Of a stretch of DNA of 61,841 nt, positions 40,336-48,150 are shown piece by piece. How positions within the stretch are numbered: position 1 is the stretch's first letter; each line of letters opens with the position of its first letter. The DNA lies in assembly GCA_964422725.1 (NCBI GenBank), contig CAYRCC010000008.1:1-61841 (forward strand), in the 5' to 3' direction. The translations under genes were made by a program, and so were the position numbers. Source of the stretch: CAKSNH01 sp964422725. GTDB lineage: Bacteria > Bacillota > Clostridia > UBA1381. Below the pieces are notes generated by a model. It did not search any database. It was given only the letters and a program-made list of their open reading frames with translations, and was not told the origin of the DNA.

Positions 40336-42429
40336 ATGGAGTATAATGAAGCGCATTTTAAAAGAAGTGCCAATCTCAGAGCGATGATAATGTGGATAGT
40401 TATTGCGTTTGCAACGACGGTTGCGTACGCAATTGAGGTGAAAAACGGTTCGCGGACGGTACCGTATTTTATCGCTTTTTGTTCGCTGGGTTGGGGACCT
40501 ATAGCATTGGGATTTCTGGTATTTAAAATCAAAGGTACGGCAACGGGGTGGTTTAAAGAAATCATAAGCGTCGGATATTTGGCATATTATTTGTTTATTA
40601 TGATTACGTCGCATACGGCACTTACGGTTATGTACATTTTCCCTATTGCATGTATGCTGATGCTGTATAAAGACAGAGGACTGCTTGTGCGCATAGGTAT
40701 TTTGAATGTTTTGATTGTAATTGCAAGACTGGTGCTGGATATGAAATCCGGAACTCTTACGCACGATGTTGTGGTTGACTATGAGATTGAGCTTGTAGTT
40801 GTGGTTTTGAGTTACATAAGCTATGTACTTGCGATAGCGCATATGTGTCAGGCTGACGGCGCAATGCTCAATTCCGTTAAAGATAACCTCGCAAGAGTGG
40901 TTACAACCGTTAAACAGGTAAAAACCTCCAGCACGTCGATTATTGACGGCGTAACGGTTGTGCGCGAGCTTTCGGACGAGAACAAAAGAAGTGCAAACGA
41001 AGTTGTGCAGAGTATGGAAGAGTTGACGAACAAGAATCAATTACTCGGAATGAAAGTGGATTCTTCCATGGAAATGACACAGGACATTGATAATCAGGTA
41101 CGCAATGTTGCCTCTCTTATCGAAAATATAGTAAGCCTTATCGAAAAATCAGCCGGACACGCCGCCGTCAGTACGGACGAGCTGACAAATATGGTTAAAA
41201 CAACAAACTCGATGGCAGAGCTGTCCTCAGATGTCGAGAACATATTAAACGAGTTCCGCAACCATTTTGCAAGCGTACAGCAGGAAACGGGCAGAATCGA
41301 AAGCATTATGTCCCAGACCAATATCCTGGCGCTTAACGCATCTATCGAGGCAGCAAGAGCCGGTTCTGCCGGCAAAGGCTTTGCGGTTGTTGCGGAGGAA
41401 ATAAGAAAGCTGAGTCTTGGTACAAAAGCGTCATCGGACGGTATTATGGAGGCGCTTGAGGTTTTGGAGGAAACATCTAACAAGATGACCGAGTCCATCA
41501 CCACTATTTTGAAACTGATTACCGAAACTCTGGAAAAAATGCAGGCGGTAAATACAAATGTCGGCATAATCGCGGAAGATTCGGAACAGCTTGACGGTGA
41601 GATTCAGGTTATCGACAATGCTATGAAACAAGTTGAAGCATCTAACAAGAGTATGGTTGACAATATGTATCAGGTTAAAGACATAATGGCAACAATAACC
41701 GAAAGCGTGGCAAATTCAAGAAACACGACGGTTACTATGTCCAACAAATACGACGAAACATCGCGCAATGTCAGCAACATAGGAATTATTGTTGACAAGC
41801 TGGTTGAGGAATTGGGTACCGGCGGCTTTATGGATATAAACGATATCACTGTCGGAATGAGTGTTAATATTGTGAACAGCAAGACAGGCAACGAATGTAC
41901 TACCGAGGTTTCCGAGGTGGTTGACAACACAGTTAAAGTATTGGATTCGATACAGCTTGAAACATTTATGCTGGATAATCCGGCTAAACGCTACGAGATA
42001 AGAATTACGGTTAATAACACCGTTTACATTTGGCCGGACACTGTAGTTGATAAGAATTACGCGGATTATTACGAGTTGTTGCTTGAGGGCAACCCTAAGG
42101 TAGTAAACAGAAGAAAGTATCCGCGCTTGCCTATGTCAAATCCTTGTAAGATTCTTCTTGAGCGCAGCAATCATTCGTTCAGCGGAAATCTGGTTAATAT
42201 CAGTGCCGGCGGAGTTGCGTTTGTATGTAACAGCGATGAGTTTGAAGATTCGATAAATGAGCGTATTCAAATCGCGGTACAGGATTTCCCTATACTGAAA
42301 GGCAAGATATTACCGGCTATTATAATACGTTCCACAAACGACAGCGGCAGATATATCGTAGGTTGTCGTTTGATGGAGGATAATATGGATATTTTCCATT
42401 ATGTAAATCAAAGAATCAGCGAAATATAA
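40336..42429 (+). CDS. Membrane methyl-accepting chemotaxis protein fused to YcgR-type PilZ domains
   Basis: A 697-aa protein. Residues about 15-170 hold five to six membrane helices with short loops, so there is no large extracellular sensor. A methyl-accepting signalling coiled coil follows (about 190-480), with the tip MSQTNILALNASIEAARAG and the conserved GKGFAVVAEEIRKLS. A YcgR-N-like domain begins near DINDITVGMSVNIV (about 500), and a PilZ domain begins near residue 592. The PilZ domain has the c-di-GMP motif R-K-Y-P-R and NISAGG. The fusion suggests that cyclic-di-GMP directly modulates a chemoreceptor-like output. No flagellar or che gene is in the window. Start 40336 (not 40330), set by AGGAGGG. 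Confidence 0.85.
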   Translation: MEYNEAHFKRSANLRAMIMWIVIAFATTVAYAIEVKNGSRTVPYFIAFCSLGWGPIALGFLVFKIKGTATGWFKEIISVGYLAYYLFIMITSHTALTVMYIFPIACMLMLYKDRGLLVRIGILNVLIVIARLVLDMKSGTLTHDVVVDYEIELVVVVLSYISYVLAIAHMCQADGAMLNSVKDNLARVVTTVKQVKTSSTSIIDGVTVVRELSDENKRSANEVVQSMEELTNKNQLLGMKVDSSMEMTQDIDNQVRNVASLIENIVSLIEKSAGHAAVSTDELTNMVKTTNSMAELSSDVENILNEFRNHFASVQQETGRIESIMSQTNILALNASIEAARAGSAGKGFAVVAEEIRKLSLGTKASSDGIMEALEVLEETSNKMTESITTILKLITETLEKMQAVNTNVGIIAEDSEQLDGEIQVIDNAMKQVEASNKSMVDNMYQVKDIMATITESVANSRNTTVTMSNKYDETSRNVSNIGIIVDKLVEELGTGGFMDINDITVGMSVNIVNSKTGNECTTEVSEVVDNTVKVLDSIQLETFMLDNPAKRYEIRITVNNTVYIWPDTVVDKNYADYYELLLEGNPKVVNRRKYPRLPMSNPCKILLERSNHSFSGNLVNISAGGVAFVCNSDEFEDSINERIQIAVQDFPILKGKILPAIIIRSTNDSGRYIVGCRLMEDNMDIFHYVNQRISEI

Positions 42430-42435
42430 CGTGTC

Positions 42436-42470
42436 AAGACAGGCAGACTCATTTGGGTTTGCCTGTCTTT
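42436..42470 (+). terminator. Terminator of the MCP-PilZ gene
   Basis: AAGACAGGCA and TGCCTGTCTT pair around an interior loop, followed by TTATT. The gap 42471-42714 has no supportable gene. Confidence 0.75.
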
Positions 42471-42714
42471 TATTAATGCTGTTTTACAAGTCAAAAAAAG
42501 CTATGTCTGTACCGCCTTTCGTATCAGCAATACAACATTCTTTTCGCCGTCACACGCAAAACAACATTCGGATAACACCACCCTGTTTGCCGCAATTAAA
42601 ATGCATGCAACGACATTTTTTTGCACAGCTGTCAACGGTACATAAACAAATGCAATTTTTCAAGCTGTTGAAAGACAACACAGAGTGCAAGCTCCTATGC
42701 ACCCTATTTCAATG

Positions 42715-42747
42715 AAAAATCCGAGCGGCAAATACCGCTCGGATTTT
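42715..42747 (-). terminator. Terminator of the stalk-cohesin gene
   Basis: AAAATCCGAGCGG and CCGCTCGGATTTT form a 13-bp stem, with a T-run on the minus strand, 13 nt downstream of the gene. Confidence 0.85.
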
Positions 42748-42760
42748 GTAAAATTCATTA

Positions 42761-43771
42761 TCAGTTGTTAATGGTAACCGGTGTTGTGTCTATGTATAAG
42801 TCACTGTCAATTTGTTCAACACTGTAATCATTTTTAAAATCAACAACAATCAGTGCTGTATCATAACCGAATTGTGTGTATCTTTTCGACAATTTTATGT
42901 CTGCGGCATCATCGGTAAGTGCCTTAAATGTAAATATTACATATTCACCGTCTGACTTAAGAACAGCACTTTCATCAATTGTAACGCTCGACACTTTAAG
43001 CGAATCTTCTGTAAAATCAGCATTAATAGCACTTGTATACTTGGTCAAATCAACAGCTGTATTCCCTGTCATTGAGCCGTCAACATATTCAAGTTTAGAA
43101 TGGTCGTAAATAAGACCCAACGTAAATCCCGCAACATCACCGCCTGCATTTTCGATGTTATCCACACTGACAATAACGTCAAACGTTTCGCCGGCTTTAA
43201 CTGTCTTTGCGCTTGAGCTTATCGAAACAGTTACATTCTTTTCGTTCTTATCAGCCACACCGCTTGTAACCGCGCTGTCCGTAACCGGAGCCTTGTAATC
43301 GCTTGTATAGATTGATACCATATTGTTTTCCGCGTCCCAATCAACTTTGGCTTTAAGGCTTTCACTGATTGCGCGCAGCGGAATCATAGTTCTTTCGTTC
43401 ATAATTCTTGCCGGCGCATCAAGCTTTATTTCCTCTTTTGCCGGTGCGGCAAGCAGATTTTGCGGAGAATATGTGTAAACAGCCATAACATCACTGCCGA
43501 TTGTGATGTGTATATGATAATTACCCTGTTTTATTACCACACGCTGTTTATCGGCTTCCCAATTAACCTTTGCACCCATAAACTCAAACACACCGCGTGC
43601 CGGAACCAGTGTTCTACCCTCATTCTCGGATATTACAGGCTTTTGGTCAGCAAATACCAATTCTCTGTCATTAACCGTAACCGACGGATTGTTTTCCGCC
43701 GCCATAGCAAGCTGTCCTGCCGAACACATACATGCAGCGGCAATTACCGCGCTTATTATTTTCTTTTTCAT
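42761..43771 (-). CDS. Secreted stalk-domain plus cohesin-domain protein
   Basis: A 336-aa exported protein. The signal peptide (1-25) ends near LAMAAENN. A copper-amine-oxidase-N/stalk domain (about 30-155) has GRTLVPARGVFEFMGAKVNWE and NERTMIPLRAISESLKAKVDWD. The C-terminal half (about 178-325) has the cohesin layout: VTVSISSSAKTVKAGETFDV, then VDNIENAGGDVAGFTLGLIY, DHSKLEYVDGS and GEYVIFTFKALTDDAADI. Cohesins bind dockerins in cellulosome-type assemblies. I see no dockerin in the window. The stalk-cohesin pair may display a partner on the cell surface. It has its own promoter (43819-43847) and terminator. Confidence 0.8.
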   Translation of the reverse strand: MKKKIISAVIAAACMCSAGQLAMAAENNPSVTVNDRELVFADQKPVISENEGRTLVPARGVFEFMGAKVNWEADKQRVVIKQGNYHIHITIGSDVMAVYTYSPQNLLAAPAKEEIKLDAPARIMNERTMIPLRAISESLKAKVDWDAENNMVSIYTSDYKAPVTDSAVTSGVADKNEKNVTVSISSSAKTVKAGETFDVIVSVDNIENAGGDVAGFTLGLIYDHSKLEYVDGSMTGNTAVDLTKYTSAINADFTEDSLKVSSVTIDESAVLKSDGEYVIFTFKALTDDAADIKLSKRYTQFGYDTALIVVDFKNDYSVEQIDSDLYIDTTPVTINN

Positions 43772-43818
43772 ATGTAGTTACTCCCTTTCTTTCTGTATTA
43801 TAAAACTATAATAAATGT

Positions 43819-43847
43819 ATTTTATCATAGTTTTTGTTTTTTTTCAA
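43819..43847 (-). promoter_or_regulatory. Promoter of the stalk-cohesin gene
   Basis: On the minus strand TTGAAA (43847-43842), a 17-nt A-rich spacer and TAAAAT (43824-43819). Confidence 0.65.
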
Positions 43848-43886
43848 TACATTAATCAAAATTATTAATACCAAATTCAGTGAACG

Positions 43887-43919
43887 CAAAAAGGCATAGC
43901 CGACAAATCGGCTATGCCC
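43887..43919 (-). terminator. Terminator of the solute-binding protein gene
   Basis: GGCATAGCCGA and TCGGCTATGCC (43893-43903 with 43908-43918), with TTTTTG following on the minus strand. Confidence 0.85.
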
Positions 43920-43934
43920 GAATTTTAAGCAATA

Positions 43935-45428
43935 TTACTTAATAGCCTTATATGCTTCGTTGATTTCCTTGATGTAATCGTTACCGCCCTGAGTTTTCCA
44001 TCTTTCAAGCTCAGCTTTATAGCCTGCCTCGTCAAGCTGTCCAACAATATACTTGGTGTTAGCACCGGAAATTATATCGTCAAGCTGAGGACCTTTTCTT
44101 GAATATGTGTCAGATACCAACGGCTCTGCCGGATTACCTACAACATAGTTTTCGTTGTCAAGGTAAACCTTATCAACGTCCTCGGCTGTCTTTGTAGCGT
44201 ATGCTTTCTTCAAACCTACATCAGGAATGAACGATGTTGCAAACTGGTTAAGGTCAGCAAACTCCTTTGTCAATGTTGCATCATCAACAACCGTTACATA
44301 ACCGTCAGAACCGATTGTGTAGTGTCTGCCCTCAATACCGTAGTTCATCAAGTTAACGGCAGCCTCGTCATTACACTTATCGAATACGTTAAGCACGAAG
44401 TCCAAATCCTTTTCGCTAGGCAATGCCTGCTTAGGGAATACATAATATCCCGCATAACCCGATGTCGGAAGTGTCTTAGGCTCTGCCGACGCGTCCTTCT
44501 TAACGTAACCCAATACGCCTACATCAGCATTAGGGTCAATGCTTGCGATGTTGCTTGCTATTCTTCTTGCTCTGTCGGCAACGTCGATAATTACACCGGC
44601 TTTACCCGACAAGAACTGTTCGTCCCATTTAGCGCCGTCATATGTAGCAAAGTCCTGGTTTACAAGTTTCTCGTCATACAGTTTCTTAACAAATTTAACA
44701 GCCTCGAAATACTCGTCTGTAAGATGTGCCGGTACGAGTTCGCCGTTTTCGTCCTCACCCCATTTATTAGGTGCACCGAACCAAATTGCGAGGTTATCAA
44801 ATGTAGACGATGCCGTTGTCATAATGATACCGAATGTATCGTTCTGACCGTTACCGTCAGGGTCCTGCTCCTTGAATGCTTTCAAAACATTGTAAAGGTC
44901 GTCAACCGTTGTAGGCATAGCAAGACCTAATTTATCAAGCCAGTCTTTTCTGATAGTCATACCGTTTCTTCCGAGTGTTCTCGAACGATAAACACCGTAA
45001 ATTTTACCGTCGATTGAGATGTTGTTCAAAACGGTTTCGTTCTGCTGTTTAAGATTCGGATATTCCTTATATCTGTCTGTCAATTCCCAGAACGAGCCTC
45101 CGCGCGAATTCTGGATAACGCTTGAGCTCTTTTCTGTAATAAGCATTGCCATAGGGTACTCACCCGAACCCATAGCCGCCGTTACCTTTTCGCCGTAACC
45201 CGATGACGGTACCCACGAAATGTTAAGCTTTGTACCGAGGTACTGCTCCAACGCTTCGACAACAGGGCTGTCCGGCTGAGCCGGTTCAACATTATACGAT
45301 GTTGTCATCACCGTAATTTCAGGATTGTCCAAATCAATTACGGAAGTACCGCCGCCGCAGCCTGCCAAGCTACCGCAAAGCATTGCTGCCGCTAAAGCCG
45401 CAGTAGTAATACGTTTTAAATTAGCCAT
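43935..45428 (-). CDS. ABC transporter extracellular solute-binding lipoprotein (CUT1 / LplA-type)
   Basis: A lipoprotein of about 497 aa (lipobox LAGC in MLCGSLAGCGGG) of the family 1 solute-binding type. GSGEYPMAMLITEKSSSVIQ, the VYRSRTLGRNGMTIRKDWLDKLGLAMPTTVDDLYNVLKAFKEQDPDGNGQNDTFG stretch and a KEQDPDGNG-type Ca-like loop match LplA/YtcQ-like proteins. The start at 45428 is set by AAGGAGG. The longer frame has none. It has its own promoter (45498-45526) downstream of the two permease genes, allowing excess binding protein. The substrate is probably an oligosaccharide. Confidence 0.9.
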   Translation of the reverse strand: MANLKRITTAALAAAMLCGSLAGCGGGTSVIDLDNPEITVMTTSYNVEPAQPDSPVVEALEQYLGTKLNISWVPSSGYGEKVTAAMGSGEYPMAMLITEKSSSVIQNSRGGSFWELTDRYKEYPNLKQQNETVLNNISIDGKIYGVYRSRTLGRNGMTIRKDWLDKLGLAMPTTVDDLYNVLKAFKEQDPDGNGQNDTFGIIMTTASSTFDNLAIWFGAPNKWGEDENGELVPAHLTDEYFEAVKFVKKLYDEKLVNQDFATYDGAKWDEQFLSGKAGVIIDVADRARRIASNIASIDPNADVGVLGYVKKDASAEPKTLPTSGYAGYYVFPKQALPSEKDLDFVLNVFDKCNDEAAVNLMNYGIEGRHYTIGSDGYVTVVDDATLTKEFADLNQFATSFIPDVGLKKAYATKTAEDVDKVYLDNENYVVGNPAEPLVSDTYSRKGPQLDDIISGANTKYIVGQLDEAGYKAELERWKTQGGNDYIKEINEAYKAIK

Positions 45429-45497
45429 TAAAAAAATCCTCCTTAAATCTACCGATAAATTCTGCACAAAAATGCAGTTTATTAATGCGTTACAAAC

Positions 45498-45526
45498 ATT
45501 ATATAATAAACTACACGATTTTGCAA
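45498..45526 (-). promoter_or_regulatory. Promoter of the solute-binding protein gene
   Basis: On the minus strand TTGCAA (45526-45521), a 17-nt spacer and TATAAT (45503-45498). It shares ATTGCAAAAT and GTG around the -35 box with the permease promoter at 47721-47749. Confidence 0.75.
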
Positions 45527-45616
45527 TACTTTTTATAAAATATAGCTAATTTTTTTATAAAAAAGTCATTATTTTAATATGCTTAAACTCACAAAAAGCG
45601 ATAAAATCACTTTTTT

Positions 45617-45646
45617 AAAAGGCTGCCGACAAAACATCGACAGCCT
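45617..45646 (-). terminator. Terminator between the permease genes and the binding-protein gene
   Basis: AAAGGCTG..CGA and TCG..CAGCCTTT pair around a CAAAACA loop. On the minus strand a TTTTAAAAAAG stretch follows. It separates two transcription units of the same transporter. Confidence 0.65.
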
Positions 45647-45714
45647 TTTCAGCTTTAATATTCAATTTGATTTCATAACAAACATCATTCACAAACTGCG
45701 ATACCAAAACCGCA

Positions 45715-46596
45715 TTAACCCTTAATAGCACCAACCATAACGCCGGCAGCGAAATGCTTTTGAAGGAACGGATATACACACAAAATAGGTACAGTACCTA
45801 TTACGATGATAGCCATCTTCAATGTTTCCTGCGGAAGCAATACATTAGGGTCTGTCTGGGTTTCCTGCGAAATCATAACTATATTTCTGAGTATCAGCTG
45901 GAACGGATACTTTTTAGCATCTGTCAAGTACAGCAATGCGCCGAAGTAGTTGTTCCAGTGACCAACCGCATAGAACAAACCGAATGTCGCAAGCATCGGA
46001 AGTGACAGCGGAAGTGCAATCTTCCAGAAAATTCCGATATCTGTGCAACCGTCAATAGCGGCAGCCTCTTCAAGACCGCTAGGCAGCTCTTGGAAGAAGT
46101 TCTTAACAATAATCATATTGTAAGCACTGATAGCACCCGGCAAAATCAAAGCCGCATATGTATCATACAAACCCAAATTCTTAACAATAAGGAATGTAGG
46201 AATCATACCGCCCGAAAATACCATCGTGAACAGTACGCAGTTAAGCATAAAATCTCTGCCCTTAAGACCTTTTCTCGAAAGACCGTATGCCATCGTGGTG
46301 GTAAACAGCAAGTTTACTATAGTACCGACAATTGTAACAAGCACCGATACGCCCAAACTGCGCAGAACCGTCAAACCGTAATCGTTAGGGTCGAAAATTC
46401 TCTTATATGCATCCAGCGTGAACTCTTTCGGAATAATGAACAGCGGTCTTGTCATAATCTCATACTCCGGAGCAAATGACGCGGCAATAACGTAAATAAA
46501 AGGAATTACCGTCACTACAGCAAACAATGCCAATAACGCATATATGATGATGTCAGCTATTAAATCGCCGACACTTCTTCTTTTTACTAATTTCAT
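45715..46596 (-). CDS. ABC sugar transporter permease (CUT1, LplC/YtcP-type)
   Basis: A protein of about 293 aa with six membrane helices. The EAA loop is ELPSGLEEAAAIDGCTDIGIFWKIALPLSLP. The N-terminus (VTVIPFIYVIAASFAPEYEIMTRPLFIIPKEFTLDAYKRIF) is typical of MalG-side CUT1 permeases, and the C-terminal FLQKHFAAGVMVGAIKG ends as in LplC. The ATG at 46596 follows AGAGGTG. It lies 18 nt after the partner permease. Confidence 0.93.
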   Translation of the reverse strand: MKLVKRRSVGDLIADIIIYALLALFAVVTVIPFIYVIAASFAPEYEIMTRPLFIIPKEFTLDAYKRIFDPNDYGLTVLRSLGVSVLVTIVGTIVNLLFTTTMAYGLSRKGLKGRDFMLNCVLFTMVFSGGMIPTFLIVKNLGLYDTYAALILPGAISAYNMIIVKNFFQELPSGLEEAAAIDGCTDIGIFWKIALPLSLPMLATFGLFYAVGHWNNYFGALLYLTDAKKYPFQLILRNIVMISQETQTDPNVLLPQETLKMAIIVIGTVPILCVYPFLQKHFAAGVMVGAIKG

Positions 46597-46614
46597 CACT
46601 TACACCTCTTTCTG

Positions 46615-47607
46615 TTAGAACAACGACGACGATCCAACCTTCTTAGCTATGAAGTTTGCAGTCTGGATACACAAAATACTTACCAAAGACTTAAACAAGC
46701 CCACAGCGGTTGAATAACCGTAGTTACCCTGTACTCTACCTAAGTTATACACATATGTATCGAATGTGTCCGAATGAGATTTGTTCAGGTCATTCTGCAT
46801 AAGCAAAATCTGTTCAAATCCCGTATCGAGTACAGAACCCATACGCAGAATAAGCATAATTACAATCGTACTCGAAATTGCCGGAAGTGTAATGTAAATC
46901 ATTTGCTGGAATCTGTTGGCGCCGTCAACGATAGCCGCTTCGTACTGTTCGACATCAACACCCGCCAAAGCGGCAAGGAATATGATAGTACCCCAACCTG
47001 TTTCTTTCCACATCGTCTGGATAAGAATTACCCAATAGAAGTTTGTAGGCGTTTCAAGAATGTTTACCTCTTTGCCGGTGAACATCTTTATAAGCTCAAA
47101 TATAGCACCGCCCGTATAACCCTCCATTGAAGGTGCTTTCAAAAGCATAAACGATATACTTGCGATAACAACCATTGATACAAAGTGCGGTACATATACC
47201 ATTGTCTGTACCGTATTTTTGTAAAGCTTAACCTTAACCTCATTCAAAAGCAATGCCAACAAAATCGGCAGCGGGAAGTAGAACACAAGGTTCATACCCG
47301 AAATGATAAGTGTGTTCTTCAGCAAACGGAGAAAGTCCGTATCGGTGAAGAAATCCGTAAAGTTTTTGAAACCGACCCACGGTGCTTGCAGGAACGGAAT
47401 GCCGGCATAATAATCCTTAAATGCGATAAGTACGCCCCACATAGGTGCAAACTTAAACACAATAAAGTAAAGTACGCCCGGCAGCAGTAACAAATACATC
47501 CATTTGTCCCTTTTGATTTTGCTTAAGTTTTTCTCTCTTTCCAGCCTTTTTTGTGCCGGTGACAGAACAACCTTAGCCGGCTTTGCAGCCTTTGCAGCCT
47601 TTGCCAT
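46615..47607 (-). CDS. ABC sugar transporter permease (CUT1, LplB/YteP-type)
   Basis: A protein of about 330 aa with six membrane helices. The N-terminal tail has low-complexity AKAAKAAKPAK. The first helix region KWMYLLLLPGVLYFIVFKFAPMWGVLIAFKDYY and the EAA loop GVDVEQYEAAIVDGANRFQQMIYITLPAI are those of LplB-type CUT1 permeases. It starts at 47607, set by AGGAGG; the frame runs upstream without a site. No ATPase gene is present, so a shared MsmX-like ATPase elsewhere must energise the system. Confidence 0.93.
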   Translation of the reverse strand: MAKAAKAAKPAKVVLSPAQKRLEREKNLSKIKRDKWMYLLLLPGVLYFIVFKFAPMWGVLIAFKDYYAGIPFLQAPWVGFKNFTDFFTDTDFLRLLKNTLIISGMNLVFYFPLPILLALLLNEVKVKLYKNTVQTMVYVPHFVSMVVIASISFMLLKAPSMEGYTGGAIFELIKMFTGKEVNILETPTNFYWVILIQTMWKETGWGTIIFLAALAGVDVEQYEAAIVDGANRFQQMIYITLPAISSTIVIMLILRMGSVLDTGFEQILLMQNDLNKSHSDTFDTYVYNLGRVQGNYGYSTAVGLFKSLVSILCIQTANFIAKKVGSSSLF

Positions 47608-47720
47608 CGTAAAACCTCCTAAATATGTAATAGCTTGATATATTTCTCGCAAGTGACATTTACGGCTGTGAATAATTCCCCTGTTATTCACAAAATGTGC
47701 ACAAACGAATTGATACTTAT

Positions 47721-47749
47721 ATTATAGTTTATATTTCACTATTTTGCAA
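47721..47749 (-). promoter_or_regulatory. Promoter of the permease operon
   Basis: On the minus strand TTGCAA (47749-47744), a 17-nt spacer and TATAAT (47726-47721), about 115 nt before the ATG. The -35 region (ATTGCAAAATAGTG) is nearly the same as at 45498-45526. Confidence 0.75.
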
Positions 47750-48080
47750 TACAATTTTGAAAAATTTTTAGTCAAAACACTAAAAACTCCATTCCAAATT
47801 TGTATATATTGCCTAATTACCCAAAGCGCGCACACAACGCACTCAAGTGCAAGCACTATTTATTTTACTATCAATTACGGTAAAAGTCAACAAAAAAATG
47901 CAAAAAAATCGTACAAATGTTATAATAATAGTGATTATTAACAAATTCACATTATAAATTCACAATTTATTCATAGTTATAAAATTAACAAACGGTATAA
48001 AAAACGATTTTTGTCGAAAAAAAGACTTTTTGGTAATATTGTCTAATGCGGCAGAACAAAAAAATTTGTGGATAATTTCA
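47750..48080. other. AT-rich intergenic region without a gene
   Basis: About 330 bp of very AT-rich sequence, with runs of A and T, between the ABC-operon promoter and the terminators of the 977-aa protein. I find no ORF with a ribosome site and no strong hairpin here. Confidence 0.6.
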
Positions 48081-48137
48081 CGTGCGGTGCACTCAAAGCA
48101 CACCGCACGTCAGGCTGTCGGCAAAACGCCGACAGCC
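48080..48137 (-). terminator. Two tandem hairpins after the 977-aa S-layer protein gene
   Basis: GGCTGTCGGC and GCCGACAGCC (about 48113-48136) and ACGTGCGGTG with CACACCGCACGT (about 48081-48112) form consecutive stems downstream of the gene on the minus strand. T-richness follows only further on. They probably form a terminator region. Confidence 0.55.
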
Positions 48138-48150
48138 CCATATGAAATTA

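Noticed and set aside
42431..42715. Plus-strand 94-codon frame after the MCP gene
   Set aside because: It begins at a codon overlapping the MCP end and runs through that gene's terminator, with no ribosome site and unlikely composition.
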